From assembly GCA_016197305.1 (NCBI GenBank), contig JACPVZ010000100.1, forward strand, positions 1-46,368: DNA of 46,368 bases. Direction: 5' to 3'. The stretch comes from Nitrosomonadales bacterium. GTDB taxonomy: Bacteria; Pseudomonadota; Gammaproteobacteria; Burkholderiales; Gallionellaceae. The notes under the pieces were generated by a model that made no database searches, was not told where the DNA came from, and saw only the letters and a list, made by a program, of their open reading frames with translations. A program made the position numbers and the translations under genes. This document shows, piece after piece, positions 35,407 to 45,063 of the stretch. Position 1 is the first letter of the stretch. Each line of letters starts with the position of its first letter.

Positions 35407-36383
35407 GGTTGTGGGTCGGATTCGGTGGCTTGCTTCTGGTGATGAATGCCTTTGCAGCGGAGGGCCAGCCCACCATCGATTGGTTGAAGACTGTTGTTTT
35501 TGCGGGTCACCAAACCGATTACAGCGGAGTGTTCATCTATCAGTACGACAGCCATGTCGAGACTTCGCGTATTACGCATGTCGTTGAAAGCGACAGCGAG
35601 TATGAAAGGTTGGAGAGTCTCGACGGCCCCAAGCGAGAAATCATCCGCCATCATGGTCAGGTGTGGTGTTACATCAACCACAAGATGGTGCAAGTGGACA
35701 GCCAGCAAGGGGGCAGCCGATTCCCGTCGTTGTTGCCAGGGCAGTTGTCTGCACTGAGCGGAAACTATCTGGTCAAAGAAGCCGGTTTGGAGCGTGTCGC
35801 CGGATATAACACCCAAGTTATTATATTTCAGCCCAAAGATAGCTTGCGTTATACCCACAAGATATGGGCACACACCGACACCGGTTTGTTGTTAAAGACC
35901 GCTGTGCTGGGCGACAAGAATCAGGTCGTCGAGCAATATACGTTTACGCAATTGAAAATTGGTGGCGATGTGGATCGTGCCTGGATTGCCTCGAGCAAAG
36001 GCACGGGGGTGTCCAGCAAGCCAACGGGGGCTGTCAGTCGGAACAATCCGGATGTGTCCAAGGCTGGCACGCCGATCAATAGCGGTTGGGTCGTGGACGC
36101 GCTACCAGCGGGCTTCAAAAAAACCATGGAGGTGCACCGGCCGATGCGCGGCAAACATGCTCCGGTGACGCAACTAGTGTTCTCGGATGGGCTGAGCGCC
36201 ATTTCGGTATTCATTGAGCCGTCCGATGCCGATGAGGATGATGTTGAAGGGTTGTCCAGTCGCGGAGCGGTCAATCTCTATCGCAAGGTGGTGGATGGGC
36301 ATTTGTTGACCGTGCTTGGCGAAGTTCCTTCGCGTACCGTGATGCAGGTACTCGATTCAGTACGCTATAACGGCAAACCATGA
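35403..36383 (+). CDS. rseB: periplasmic sigma-E regulator RseB/MucB
   Basis: RseB binds the periplasmic part of RseA and protects it from DegS until it senses mislocalised LPS or lipoproteins. The 326-residue protein has a signal peptide ending AFAAEG (~residue 19), the large LolA-like domain with YSGVFIYQYDSHVETSRI and YTHKIWAHTDTGLLLK, and the small C-terminal domain that contacts RseA (~225-326, SDGLSAISVFIEP). Gene order and length fit. Confidence 0.92.
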   Translation: MRLWVGFGGLLLVMNAFAAEGQPTIDWLKTVVFAGHQTDYSGVFIYQYDSHVETSRITHVVESDSEYERLESLDGPKREIIRHHGQVWCYINHKMVQVDSQQGGSRFPSLLPGQLSALSGNYLVKEAGLERVAGYNTQVIIFQPKDSLRYTHKIWAHTDTGLLLKTAVLGDKNQVVEQYTFTQLKIGGDVDRAWIASSKGTGVSSKPTGAVSRNNPDVSKAGTPINSGWVVDALPAGFKKTMEVHRPMRGKHAPVTQLVFSDGLSAISVFIEPSDADEDDVEGLSSRGAVNLYRKVVDGHLLTVLGEVPSRTVMQVLDSVRYNGKP

Positions 36384-36829
36384 CACTGGAAACGCGCGCC
36401 ATTGTCGTGAAGGTCGACAAGCAGTTCGCGCTCGTTCAGGCAAACCAAGGCAACGGGTGCGAGCAATGCAACGGCAAGGGCTGCGGGACGGGCAAACTGT
36501 CCCAGATGTTTTGCAGCAAGCCGCGCCAATTTCAAGTAGACAATCCGATCAATGCCGGCATTGGCGACGAAGTGATCGTGTCTGTCGCCGAGGGCGCAGT
36601 ATTGCGCGGGATAGGTCTGGTCTATCTGTTGCCTTTGGTGTTGCTGGTGGCAGGTGCGATGCTGGCTAGCAGTTGGGCTGCACAACCGTCGCAACGTGAC
36701 GGCTATGCGGCTGCAGGCGCGTTGTTGGGATTGGTTGCCGGTTTCGTTTTCGCCAAATGGCTTTCGTCGCGGCAAGCTCGCCAGCAAAACCAGCCTTACA
36801 TCGCACGCAAATGGAGTGGTGAAAAGTAG
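36380..36829 (+). CDS. rseC: SoxR-reducing/positive regulator of sigma-E, RseC
   Basis: RseC-family inner-membrane protein. The 149-residue product has the N-terminal Cys-rich motif CEQCNGKGCGTGKLSQMFC (~31-49), which may ligate a metal or Fe-S cluster, then two membrane helices (~79-98 and ~107-127). Members affect sigma-E activity in E. coli and act in the Rsx/Rnf SoxR-reducing system. Here it is in the rpoE operon between rseB and the protease gene, overlapping rseB by 4 bases. Confidence 0.88.
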   Translation: MTLETRAIVVKVDKQFALVQANQGNGCEQCNGKGCGTGKLSQMFCSKPRQFQVDNPINAGIGDEVIVSVAEGAVLRGIGLVYLLPLVLLVAGAMLASSWAAQPSQRDGYAAAGALLGLVAGFVFAKWLSSRQARQQNQPYIARKWSGEK

Positions 36830-36869
36830 TCAGAGGATTGTTAAATTTTTTTGTTGTGGGGAGACATGC

Positions 36870-38264
36870 ATGCCGAGAAAATTTTCTAGTCTATACGCGT
36901 TGTACATGGGTTTGCTTTTGAGCTTGTCGGTTCAGGCCAAGGAGTTGCCTGACTTCACCAACTTGGTGGAAAAGCAGGGGCCGGCGGTGGTCAATATCAG
37001 CACCACGCAAATCATTCGCGATACGCCAGGCTTCCCCAATATCCCTGAAGGCGATCCCTTCTATGAAGTCTTCCGGCGCTTTGCGCCGCAAATTCCGCGC
37101 GAGCAGGAGTCGCAATCACTAGGCTCGGGCTTCATCATCAGTGCGGATGGCTACATCATGACCAATGCGCATGTGGTGGATCATGCCGACAAGATCACGG
37201 TGCGCTTGACCGATAAGCGCGAGTTCAGCGCCAAGGTGATCGGTGCGGACAGGCGTACCGATGTTGCCTTGCTGAAAATCGAGGCGAGCGGTTTGCCGAA
37301 GATCAATGTGGGCGACCCGAACAAGCTCAAGGTGGGCGAATGGGTGGTCGCGATCGGTTCGCCGTTCGGTTTCGACAGCAGCGTGACCGCCGGGATCGTC
37401 AGCGCCAAAGGACGTTCCTTGCCGCAGGACAATTTTGTGCCGTTCATCCAGACGGATGTCGCGATCAATCCCGGTAACTCCGGTGGACCGTTGGACAAGA
37501 TGAATGGCGAAGTGGTCGGTATCAATTCGCAGATCTATACCCGTTCCGGCGGATCGATGGGTTTGTCCTTCGCCATCCCTATCGACGTGGCGACGCAAGT
37601 GACCGAGCAATTGCGCAGTAGCGGAAAAGTGACGCGCGGACGTATCGGCGTGACGATCCAGGAGTTGACACGTGAGTTGGCCGAATCGTTTGGTTTGAGC
37701 AAGCCCAACGGCGCACTGATCAGCAGCGTGGAGAAAGGCGGCGCAGCCGACAAGGCGGGCATCGAGGTCAGCGATGTGATTCTCACGTTCGACGGTAAAG
37801 CCGTGAATAATTCCGCCGACCTGCCGCGCATGGTCGCAGCGGCTAAGCCCGGCAGCAAGGTGGCGATCGGATTGTGGCGTAAAGGTGCAGCCAAGCAGGT
37901 TAACGTGGTGATCGCGGAGATGCCCGAAGATGGCAAGTTGGCGCGCGCGGCCAGAAAGCTGGCGGATGATGTGGCCGAAATGATTTCGCGTCTGGGCATT
38001 GCAGTCAGCGAGTTGAGCCGCGAGCAGTTGCAAGACCTGCAAGTCGGTGGCGGCTTGTTGGTCGAAGACGTCAAAGGCCCGGCTGCGCGTGCGGCCGGTT
38101 TGCAGCATGGCGATGTGCTGCTGGCGATCGGCAATATGCCGATACGCTCGTTGAAGCAGTTCAACGAGATCCTCAAGCAGGTTCCCAAGGGGCGCAATGT
38201 CGCGTTGCTGGTACGACGCGGCGATAACGCTTCCTACGTGGCGATCCGGCTCGACGAGAAGTAA
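36870..38264 (+). CDS. mucD: periplasmic DegP/DegQ/MucD-type serine protease
   Basis: HtrA-type protease-chaperone of the periplasm. From ATG 36870 the product is 464 residues, starting with a signal peptide ending near VQAKE (~residue 24). The trypsin-like triad is H101 (TNAHVVDH), D131 (RTDVALLK) and S204 (NPGNSGGP). Two PDZ domains follow (~265-355 with GALISSVEKGGAADKAG, and ~375-460 with GLLVEDVKGPAARAAG). A longer frame from 36654 overlaps rseC and is rejected. Its place in the rpoE operon is that of mucD. Confidence 0.93.
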   Translation: MPRKFSSLYALYMGLLLSLSVQAKELPDFTNLVEKQGPAVVNISTTQIIRDTPGFPNIPEGDPFYEVFRRFAPQIPREQESQSLGSGFIISADGYIMTNAHVVDHADKITVRLTDKREFSAKVIGADRRTDVALLKIEASGLPKINVGDPNKLKVGEWVVAIGSPFGFDSSVTAGIVSAKGRSLPQDNFVPFIQTDVAINPGNSGGPLDKMNGEVVGINSQIYTRSGGSMGLSFAIPIDVATQVTEQLRSSGKVTRGRIGVTIQELTRELAESFGLSKPNGALISSVEKGGAADKAGIEVSDVILTFDGKAVNNSADLPRMVAAAKPGSKVAIGLWRKGAAKQVNVVIAEMPEDGKLARAARKLADDVAEMISRLGIAVSELSREQLQDLQVGGGLLVEDVKGPAARAAGLQHGDVLLAIGNMPIRSLKQFNEILKQVPKGRNVALLVRRGDNASYVAIRLDEK

Positions 38265-38278
38265 TCACAGTCCTGCGT

Positions 38279-38340
38279 ATCCCGCCTAAATCGGCTAGAA
38301 TTCGCCCTTTGCGAAAACGCCGTTACAGGCGGGATTTTTA
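38279..38340 (+). terminator. candidate long-loop terminator or attenuator before lepA
   Basis: ATCCCGCC (38279-38286) is perfectly complementary to GGCGGGAT (38328-38335), which runs straight into TTTTTATTTT. The loop is 41 bases and contains TAGAAT (38296-38301), a possible lepA -10. The hairpin could end the rpoE operon or attenuate lepA. Confidence 0.4.
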
Positions 38341-38351
38341 TTTTGAACCCC

Positions 38352-40142
38352 ATGCAGCTAATCCGTAACTTCTCTATCATCGCTCACATCGACCACGGCA
38401 AGTCGACACTCGCGGATCGAATCATTCAATTGTGCGGCGGGCTATCCGACCGCGAAATGGAAGCTCAGGTGCTCGACTCCATGGATCTAGAGCGCGAACG
38501 TGGCATCACCATCAAGGCACAGACCGCAGCATTGAGCTACAAAGCGCGCGACGGCCAGATATACAACCTCAACCTGATCGACACACCGGGCCACGTGGAT
38601 TTTTCCTACGAGGTGTCGCGTTCGCTGTCGGCCTGCGAAGGCGCGCTGCTGGTGGTGGATGCTTCGCAAGGTGTCGAAGCGCAGACCGTGGCGAACTGCT
38701 ACACCGCGCTTGACCTTGGCGTGGAAGTAGTGCCGGTGCTGAACAAGATCGACCTGCCGTCAGCCAATCCAGACAACGCCATCGAGGAAATCGAGGAGGT
38801 GATCGGCATCGATGCGCACGACGCGACGCGCTGTTCGGCCAAGACCGGTGAGGGCGTACAGGACGTGCTGGAAGCCTTGATTGTCAAAGTGCCGCCGCCG
38901 CAGGGTGACCCCGACGCGCCGTTGCAGGCGTTGATCATCGATTCCTGGTTCGACAACTACGTCGGCGTGGTGATGCTGGTGCGGGTCAAGAACGGCACGC
39001 TCAAGCCCAAGGAAAAAATCCTGTTCATGGCGACCGGTGCGCAGCACCTGACCGAGCACATCGGCGTGTTCACGCCCAAATCGCAGCCGCGCGAAACCCT
39101 GAGCGCGGGCCAGGTCGGTTTCGTCATCGCCGGCATCAAGGAGCTGAAGGCGGCCAAGGTCGGCGACACCATCACCCATCTGGTCAAACCTGCCGCCGCG
39201 CCGTTGCCGGGTTTCAAGGAGGTGCAGCCCCAGGTAGTCGCCGGGCTGTTCCCGGTCGAATCCAACCAGTATGAGGCGTTGCGCGATTCGCTGGAGAAGC
39301 TCAAGCTGAACGACGCCTCGTTGCAGTACGAGCCGGAAGTGTCGCAGGCTCTGGGCTTCGGCTTCCGCTGCGGTTTTCTCGGGCTGCTGCACATGGAGAT
39401 CATCCAGGAGCGCCTGGAGCGCGAGTTCGACATGGACCTGATCACCACTGCGCCGACGGTGATCTACGAAGTGGTGCAGCGCGACGGCACGGTGATGAAA
39501 GTGGACAACCCGTCCAAGATGCCGGATCCGTCGAAGATAGACGAAATACGCGAGCCCATTGTCACGGTCAACCTGTACATGCCGAACGAATATGTAGGCG
39601 CGGTGATCACGCTGTGTACCCAGAAGCGCGGCACGCAGATCAACATCAGCTACCACGGCAAGCAGGTGCATCTGGTGTATGAGATGCCGATGGCCGAGAT
39701 CGTGATGGATTTCTTCGACAAGCTCAAATCGGTGTCGCGCGGCTATGCGTCAATGGACTACGAGTTCAAGGAATATCGCGCGGCCGATGTGGTCAAGGTG
39801 GACATGCTGATCAACGGCGACAAGGTCGATGCGTTGGCGGTGATCGTGCACCGCGCCAACAGCCAGTACCGCGGCCGCGAGGTGGCGGCCAAGATGCGCG
39901 AACTGATCCCGCGCCAGATGTACGACGTAGCGATCCAGGCGACGATAGGCTCGAACATCATCGCGCGCGAGAACGTCAAGGCGATGCGCAAGAACGTGCT
40001 GGCCAAATGCTACGGCGGCGACATCTCGCGCAAGAAGAAACTGCTGGAAAAACAGAAGGCCGGCAAGAAGCGCATGAAGCAGGTGGGCAGCGTGGAGATT
40101 CCGCAGGAGGCCTTCCTGGCGATCCTGCGCGTCGACGACTAG
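38352..40142 (+). CDS. lepA: elongation factor 4 (back-translocating GTPase)
   Basis: LepA is a ribosome-bound GTPase that helps under translation stress and in 30S assembly. The 596-residue product has G1 AHIDHGKST, a G2/switch region with [12 protein letters not shown]3 DTPGHVDF, G4 NKIDLP, and the LepA-specific C-terminal domain ([34 protein letters not shown]). ATG 38352 fits the family; TTG 38343 would add three residues. lepA-lepB pairing is conserved. Confidence 0.96.
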   Translation: MQLIRNFSIIAHIDHGKSTLADRIIQLCGGLSDREMEAQVLDSMDLERERGITIKAQTAALSYKARDGQIYNLNLIDTPGHVDFSYEVSRSLSACEGALLVVDASQGVEAQTVANCYTALDLGVEVVPVLNKIDLPSANPDNAIEEIEEVIGIDAHDATRCSAKTGEGVQDVLEALIVKVPPPQGDPDAPLQALIIDSWFDNYVGVVMLVRVKNGTLKPKEKILFMATGAQHLTEHIGVFTPKSQPRETLSAGQVGFVIAGIKELKAAKVGDTITHLVKPAAAPLPGFKEVQPQVVAGLFPVESNQYEALRDSLEKLKLNDASLQYEPEVSQALGFGFRCGFLGLLHMEIIQERLEREFDMDLITTAPTVIYEVVQRDGTVMKVDNPSKMPDPSKIDEIREPIVTVNLYMPNEYVGAVITLCTQKRGTQINISYHGKQVHLVYEMPMAEIVMDFFDKLKSVSRGYASMDYEFKEYRAADVVKVDMLINGDKVDALAVIVHRANSQYRGREVAAKMRELIPRQMYDVAIQATIGSNIIARENVKAMRKNVLAKCYGGDISRKKKLLEKQKAGKKRMKQVGSVEIPQEAFLAILRVDD

Positions 40143-40172
40143 CGCCCGATTACACTGGAATAAAGGATAAAA

Positions 40173-40973
40173 ATGGATTTTGCATTGATTATGTTCGTGT
40201 TGCTGCTGGCCACCGGCGGCATCTGGGTACTGGACATCGCCTTCGGAAAGAAGCGCGGCGCAGGCGAGGCCGAGCCCTGGTGGGTCGAATATGCCAAGAG
40301 TTTTTTCCCGGTGATCCTGGTGGTGTTCTGCATCCGTTCGTTCCTGATCGAGCCGTTCAAAATTCCTTCGGGTTCGATGATCCCGACGCTGCAAGTGGGC
40401 GACTTCATCCTGGTGAACAAGTTCACCTACGGGGTGCGCCTGCCCATCATCGGCAAGACCATCGTACCGCTGAACACGCCGCAGCGCGGCGACGTGATGG
40501 TGTTCCACTACCCGGAAGATCCCACGCTGGATTATATTAAGCGCGTGGTCGGCGTTCCGGGCGATACCGTGGAGTATCATAACAAGCGCCTGTGGATCAA
40601 CGGCGTGGAGCAGGCGCAGCAGCCGGACGGGGATTACAACTATGTCGAGACCGGGCTGAGTTTCGTGCATACCGAGAAGCGTGTCGAAGCGCTGGGCGAG
40701 CGCAAGCACGCGCTGCTGGTCAATCCGGAAAAGCCCACGCTGTACCTGGATTCGGTGGCCCAGTTCCAGGGGCGCGAGAACTGCAGCTATGACGACGAAC
40801 TGGTGCGCTGCAAGGTGCCCGAGGGCCATTATTTCATGATGGGTGACAATCGCGACAACAGCCGCGACAGCCGCTACTGGGGATTCGTGCCGGACGATCA
40901 TATCGTCGGCAAGGCATTTTTTATCTGGATGAATTTTTCCGATTTGAAGCGTATCGGGCTGTCGATCAACTAG
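40173..40973 (+). CDS. lepB: signal peptidase I
   Basis: LepB cleaves Sec and Tat signal peptides at the outer face of the inner membrane. The 266-residue protein has an N-terminal membrane helix (~3-22), a second hydrophobic segment (~45-60), the catalytic Ser68 in IPSGSMIPTL, the general-base Lys123 in DYIKRVVGVPGD, and box E GDNRDNSRDSR. It follows lepA after 30 bases. Confidence 0.95.
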   Translation: MDFALIMFVLLLATGGIWVLDIAFGKKRGAGEAEPWWVEYAKSFFPVILVVFCIRSFLIEPFKIPSGSMIPTLQVGDFILVNKFTYGVRLPIIGKTIVPLNTPQRGDVMVFHYPEDPTLDYIKRVVGVPGDTVEYHNKRLWINGVEQAQQPDGDYNYVETGLSFVHTEKRVEALGERKHALLVNPEKPTLYLDSVAQFQGRENCSYDDELVRCKVPEGHYFMMGDNRDNSRDSRYWGFVPDDHIVGKAFFIWMNFSDLKRIGLSIN

Positions 40974-40989
40974 TCGAAGGGGAGGCGAG

Positions 40990-41361
40990 ATGAATCAAGC
41001 AATGCCGGCAACACAACGTGGTATAGGTTTTTCCGGGTTTATTTTCGGTGCGTTCCTGCTGGTCATGGTCAGCATGCTGGCGTTCAAGCTGATTCCGGCA
41101 TACATGGAATACCAGAAAATCAAGAATACCTTCGTCGTGTTGGCGACCGACCTGGAAATGCAGAAGGCCAGCCCGCGCGAGCTTCAGCTGGCGTTCGGCA
41201 AGCGCGCCGATATCGACGACATCCATGCGGTCAAGGCCGAGGATATCGAGATCAGTAACGAGGGTGGCAAGCTGGTGCTCAGCGCCAGTTATTCCGTCAA
41301 GGTGCCGCTGGTGGCCAACATCAGCCTGTTTCTGGACTTCAATCCGAGCAGTGCCAAATAA
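40990..41361 (+). CDS. DUF4845 membrane protein
   Basis: This 123-residue protein of the DUF4845 family has one N-terminal transmembrane helix (~19-36, GFIFGAFLLVMVSMLAFK), then a small extracytoplasmic domain with YMEYQKIKN and the terminal DFNPS. It lies between lepB and rnc as in many beta- and gammaproteobacteria. The constant position suggests a link with protein export or RNase III control, but function is unknown. Its last 11 bases overlap the rnc start. Confidence 0.85.
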   Translation: MNQAMPATQRGIGFSGFIFGAFLLVMVSMLAFKLIPAYMEYQKIKNTFVVLATDLEMQKASPRELQLAFGKRADIDDIHAVKAEDIEISNEGGKLVLSASYSVKVPLVANISLFLDFNPSSAK

Positions 41362-42034
41362 ACCCCGCAGCGTACTGTGCAAGCAACTGGGGCACGAGTT
41401 TGCGCAGCCCCAGTTGTTGCAGCGCGCGCTCACGCACCGCAGCTATGCGCCCGAGCACAACGAACGCCTGGAATTCCTCGGCGACAGCATACTCGGCTGC
41501 GTGATCGCGAAGTATCTGTACAGCCACTATCCGCAGCTGAGCGAAGGCGAGCTGTCGCGGTTGCGCTCCAATCTGGTCAGGGAGGAAACGCTGGCGCTGC
41601 TGGCGCAGCAACTGGACCTGGGCAGCCATCTGCAGCTCGGCGAGGGCGAGCGCAAGAGCGCCGGATTCCGCCGCCCCTCGATACTGGCGGATGCGATGGA
41701 AGCCCTGATCGGCGCGGTGATGCTCGACGGCGGGTTTGCCGAGGCCGAGAAAGTCATCCTGGGTCTGTTCGTGCCTTACCTGGACAAGGTGGACGCGCAG
41801 ACGCTGGGCAAGGATGCCAAGACCCAGCTGCAGGAATACTTGCAGGCCAAGCGCATCCCGCTGCCGGTGTACAGCGTGGTCGCCACGCAGGGCGAGGCCC
41901 ACGCGCAATCGTTTCAGGTGGAGTGCGCCATACCCTTCCTGGGCATCACCACCAAAGGCGAGGGCACCAGCCGCCGCAATGCCGAACAGCAGAGCGCCCT
42001 TGCCGCCTATCAAATGATCGGAAACAAACCATGA
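41351..42034 (+). CDS. rnc: ribonuclease III
   Basis: RNase III cleaves double-stranded RNA and matures rRNA precursors. From GTG 41351 the product is 227 residues, the usual length. The signature [13 protein letters not shown] carries the catalytic Glu and Asp, with [18 protein letters not shown] supplying the second acidic pair. The C-terminal dsRNA-binding domain (~155-225) has KTQLQEYLQ and [16 protein letters not shown]. It overlaps DUF4845 upstream and era downstream (ATGA). Confidence 0.94.
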   Translation: MPNKPRSVLCKQLGHEFAQPQLLQRALTHRSYAPEHNERLEFLGDSILGCVIAKYLYSHYPQLSEGELSRLRSNLVREETLALLAQQLDLGSHLQLGEGERKSAGFRRPSILADAMEALIGAVMLDGGFAEAEKVILGLFVPYLDKVDAQTLGKDAKTQLQEYLQAKRIPLPVYSVVATQGEAHAQSFQVECAIPFLGITTKGEGTSRRNAEQQSALAAYQMIGNKP

Positions 42035-42963
42035 CAGAGCACGAACAGCCGGATACGGCGGAACAGGATGCCGGCCACCCGGCCGGATTTCGCAGCGGCT
42101 TCATCGCCATCGTCGGACGTCCCAACGTCGGCAAGTCCACGCTGCTCAACCACCTGATCGGTCAGAAGATCAGTATCACCTCGCGCAAGGCGCAGACCAC
42201 CCGCCACCGCATCCACGGCATCTATACCGACGAGCATGCCCAGTTCGTGTTCGTCGACACGCCCGGCTTCCAGACCAAGCACCTGAATGCGCTGAACCGT
42301 GGCATGAACCGCGTCGTGACCAGCAGTCTGCGCGACGTGCAGGTGGTGATGTATGTGCTGGAAGCGCTGCGCTATGACGAGCGCGACCAGGAAGTGCTCA
42401 AGCTGTTGCCGGACAACCGCCCGGTGTTGCTGGTGATCAACAAGATCGACGAAGTGGAGGACAAGGGGCAATTGTTCTCATTCGCCGAACGTGTCGCAAA
42501 GGATTTCAAGTTTGCCGCGATCGTGCCGGTCAGCGCCAAGCTGGGCAGCAAGCTCGACGAGTTGCGCGAGGCGATCCGCAACCACTTGCCGGAAAGCGAG
42601 ATGATCTACGACAAGGACGACATCACCGACCGCAGCGAGCGCTTTCTCGCGGCCGAGATGTTGCGCGAAAAAGTATTCCGCTTCACCGGCGAAGAGCTGC
42701 CTTATTCGGTCAGCGTCGTGATCGAACAGTTCAAGCTGGAAGGCAGGCTGCGCCGCATCCATGCCGCGATCCTGGTGGACAAGGAAGCGCACAAGGCGAT
42801 GCTGATCGGCAAGAAGGGCGAGAAGCTGAAGGAGATCGCCACCCAGGCGCGCATCGACATGGAAAAACTGTTCGACGGAAAGGTGTTCCTCGAGGTGTTC
42901 GTCAAGGTGCGCAGCGGCTGGGCCGACGACGCACGCGTGTTGCGCACCCTGGGGTACGAATAA
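42031..42963 (+). CDS. era: GTPase Era
   Basis: Era binds 16S rRNA near its 3' end and couples 30S maturation to cell growth. From ATG 42031 the product is 310 residues: G1 [10 protein letters not shown]2 in [10 protein letters not shown]3 DTPGFQ, G4 NKIDEVE, and the C-terminal KH domain with [11 protein letters not shown]. About 17 residues of extra N-terminus precede the G domain. The frame stays open far upstream inside rnc, but ATGA overlap and family length support 42031. Confidence 0.95.
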   Translation: MTEHEQPDTAEQDAGHPAGFRSGFIAIVGRPNVGKSTLLNHLIGQKISITSRKAQTTRHRIHGIYTDEHAQFVFVDTPGFQTKHLNALNRGMNRVVTSSLRDVQVVMYVLEALRYDERDQEVLKLLPDNRPVLLVINKIDEVEDKGQLFSFAERVAKDFKFAAIVPVSAKLGSKLDELREAIRNHLPESEMIYDKDDITDRSERFLAAEMLREKVFRFTGEELPYSVSVVIEQFKLEGRLRRIHAAILVDKEAHKAMLIGKKGEKLKEIATQARIDMEKLFDGKVFLEVFVKVRSGWADDARVLRTLGYE

Positions 42964-43010
42964 CTCCGCGATACGAATAACCCTGGATCACGAACAGGCA
43001 CGGATTGCGT

Positions 43011-43742
43011 ATGACTGCAGCGAGTCGGCACAACAGGCAACAGGACGAGCCGGCGATCGTGCTGCACAGCTACCCGTTCCGCGAGACCAGCCTGATTCTG
43101 GATGTATTCAGCCGGGCGCATGGCCGGGTGGCGATCGTCGCGCGCGGCGCCAGGCGCCCCAAGTCCAGCCTGCGCGGCGTGCTGATGAATTTCCAGCCGC
43201 TGCTGCTGTCCTGGTTCGGCAAGGGCGAGCTGCGCACGCTGCACAGCGCCGAATGGCAGGGCGGGCAGCCCTATCTGCAGGGCACCGCATTGATGTGCGG
43301 CTTCTATCTGAACGAACTGCTGCTCAACCTGCTGGCGCGCGATGATCCGCATCAGGACTTGTTCGATTACTACCGTGCCACCCTGTACCGTCTGGCGCAC
43401 GAGACCGACCATGCGGCGACGCTGCGCTGCTTCGAGAAGCACCTGCTGCAGCAACTGGGCTATGCGCTGTTGCTGGAGCATGAGGCGGACAGCGGCAAGC
43501 CTATCGCCGCCGATCTCTGCTATCGTTACGTGGTGGAGCGCGGCGCGCTGCCGGACGACGGCGAGCTGCACATCGGCCTGCCGGTGCTGGGCAAGACCCT
43601 GCTCGATATGGACAGGGACGATTATGCCGACCCGGTCAGCGCCCGGCAGAGCAAACAACTGATGCGCGTGCTGCTGAACCACCACCTGGGCGGCAAGACC
43701 CTGCATACCCGTGAATTGATAAAGGACCTGCAAAAAACATGA
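43011..43742 (+). CDS. recO: DNA repair protein RecO
   Basis: RecO anneals single strands and, with RecR, loads RecA on SSB-coated DNA. The 243-residue product has the OB-fold start [36 protein letters not shown] and [17 protein letters not shown], then the helical domain ([37 protein letters not shown]). The C-terminal zinc-type Cys cluster of some homologues is absent. It lies between era and pdxJ as usual in proteobacteria, overlapping pdxJ by 4 bases. Confidence 0.93.
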   Translation: MTAASRHNRQQDEPAIVLHSYPFRETSLILDVFSRAHGRVAIVARGARRPKSSLRGVLMNFQPLLLSWFGKGELRTLHSAEWQGGQPYLQGTALMCGFYLNELLLNLLARDDPHQDLFDYYRATLYRLAHETDHAATLRCFEKHLLQQLGYALLLEHEADSGKPIAADLCYRYVVERGALPDDGELHIGLPVLGKTLLDMDRDDYADPVSARQSKQLMRVLLNHHLGGKTLHTRELIKDLQKT

Positions 43743-44467
43743 ACACGATCAAACTGGGATTGAACATCGACCACGTCGCCACGCTGCGTCAGGTGCGCGG
43801 CGCGCGCTATCCGAATGTGGTACGCGCCGCGCTGCTGGCCGAATCGGCCGGCGCCGATGCGATCACGCTGCACCTGCGCGAAGACCGCCGCCACATCCAG
43901 GATCGCGATGTCGAGGTGCTGCGCGACATGCTGCAGACCCGCATGAACCTAGAGAGCGCGGTGACCGACGAGATGATCGCCTTCGCGCTGCGCATCAAGC
44001 CGCACGACCTGTGTCTGGTGCCGGAGCGTCGCGAGGAGCTCACCACCGAGGGCGGGCTGGACGTGGTGCGTTATTTCGATGCGATCAAGTCAGCCTGTGC
44101 GCGTTGCGCCGACGCCGGCATCCGCGTGTCGCTGTTCATCGACCCGGATGCCAAGCAGATCGACGCGGCGCGGCGCGCGGGCGCGCCGGTGGTGGAATTG
44201 CACACCGGAAAATATGCCGAGGCGGACAGCGTGCCCGAATATCTGCATGAGCTGGAGCGCATCCGCAGCGCCGCCCAGCACGCCCATGCACAGGGGCTGC
44301 AGGTGAATGCCGGGCATGGTCTGCATTACCACAACGTGCAATCCATCGCCGCGATCCCCAATCTGGTCGAGCTCAACATCGGCCATGCGATCATCGCCGA
44401 ATCGCTGTTCATCGGGCTGGAAGCTGCGGTGAAGAAAATGAAAGCCTTGCTGGCGGGCCAGCAGTGA
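43739..44467 (+). CDS. pdxJ: pyridoxine 5'-phosphate synthase
   Basis: PdxJ condenses 1-deoxyxylulose 5-phosphate with 3-amino-2-oxopropyl phosphate to make pyridoxine 5'-phosphate (DXP-dependent vitamin B6 route). The 242-residue TIM-barrel protein shows [64 protein letters not shown] and [11 protein letters not shown], all characteristic. It overlaps recO and acpS by 4 bases each. Confidence 0.96.
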   Translation: MNTIKLGLNIDHVATLRQVRGARYPNVVRAALLAESAGADAITLHLREDRRHIQDRDVEVLRDMLQTRMNLESAVTDEMIAFALRIKPHDLCLVPERREELTTEGGLDVVRYFDAIKSACARCADAGIRVSLFIDPDAKQIDAARRAGAPVVELHTGKYAEADSVPEYLHELERIRSAAQHAHAQGLQVNAGHGLHYHNVQSIAAIPNLVELNIGHAIIAESLFIGLEAAVKKMKALLAGQQ

Positions 44468-44844
44468 TCTTTGGTATCGGCACCGACATCGTCGAATGCG
44501 CCCGAATCGAGCAGATGTTCGTGCGTTATGGCGAGCGTTTTGCGCAGCGGATACTGAGTGAGCGGGAGCTGCCCGAGCTGCATGGTCACGCGCAACCCGA
44601 GCGCCTGCTGGCCAAGCGCTTCGCCGCCAAGGAGGCACTGGCCAAGGCGGTCGGCAGCGGCCTGCGCCATCCGGTTAGCCTGCGCCGCATCTCGGTCACA
44701 CACGACCGGTTAGGCAAACCGGTGCTGCAATTCGACGAACTGCTGCGCAACCATCTGGCGCAGCTCGGTATCAACGGGCATCACCTGTCCATCAGCGACG
44801 AACGCAACATGATCGTCGCGTTCGTGGTACTGGAGAGCAACTAG
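44464..44844 (+). CDS. acpS: holo-[acyl-carrier-protein] synthase
   Basis: AcpS transfers 4'-phosphopantetheine from CoA to acyl carrier protein. The 126-residue product starts with GTG overlapping the pdxJ stop. The metal-binding Asp lies in [13 protein letters not shown] and the Glu in [35 protein letters not shown] and [18 protein letters not shown] complete the family pattern. Ends the recO-pdxJ-acpS run. Confidence 0.94.
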   Translation: MIFGIGTDIVECARIEQMFVRYGERFAQRILSERELPELHGHAQPERLLAKRFAAKEALAKAVGSGLRHPVSLRRISVTHDRLGKPVLQFDELLRNHLAQLGINGHHLSISDERNMIVAFVVLESN

Positions 44845-44899
44845 TCAATTACGGTCAGACTCGAATTAATCCCGTCACCGAAAGAACCACTATGTAAAT

Positions 44900-44918
44900 C
44901 AACCTGAAAAACAGGTTG
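44900..44918. repeat. small hairpin in the acpS-nagZ gap
   Basis: CAACCTG (44900-44906) and CAGGTTG (44912-44918) form a perfect 7-bp stem with an A-rich loop; no T-run follows directly. The rest of the 219-base gap (44845-45063) is AT-richer and carries CGCGAAA/TTTCGTG-rich sequence without a recognisable gene. Confidence 0.35.
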
Positions 44919-45063
44919 TTCGCGAAAGGCGCGAAAAATTACGAAAGTATCCGGATAGGGCATTTATGGCAGTATCCCCTGGAGGGCTTGCTGCGGGATT
45001 TCCGGGTTATTTCGTGTTTTTCGTGGATCAGAAAAGATTTTTTAGAATGAGTCGGAGGTAGAG

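Noticed and set aside
36654-36869. Upstream extension of the mucD frame
   Set aside because: It overlaps rseC, and the signal peptide begins at 36870, so the extension would block export.
41377-42030. Long open frame upstream of era inside rnc (would make a 528-residue Era)
   Set aside because: Its product is Arg/Ala/Gly-rich without family matches, lies wholly within rnc in another frame, and Era length is normal from 42031.
44920-45050. Possible gene remnant in the acpS-nagZ gap
   Set aside because: The CGCGAAA/TTTCGTG-rich text looks like common intergenic repeat material; no frame of useful length or conserved motif.
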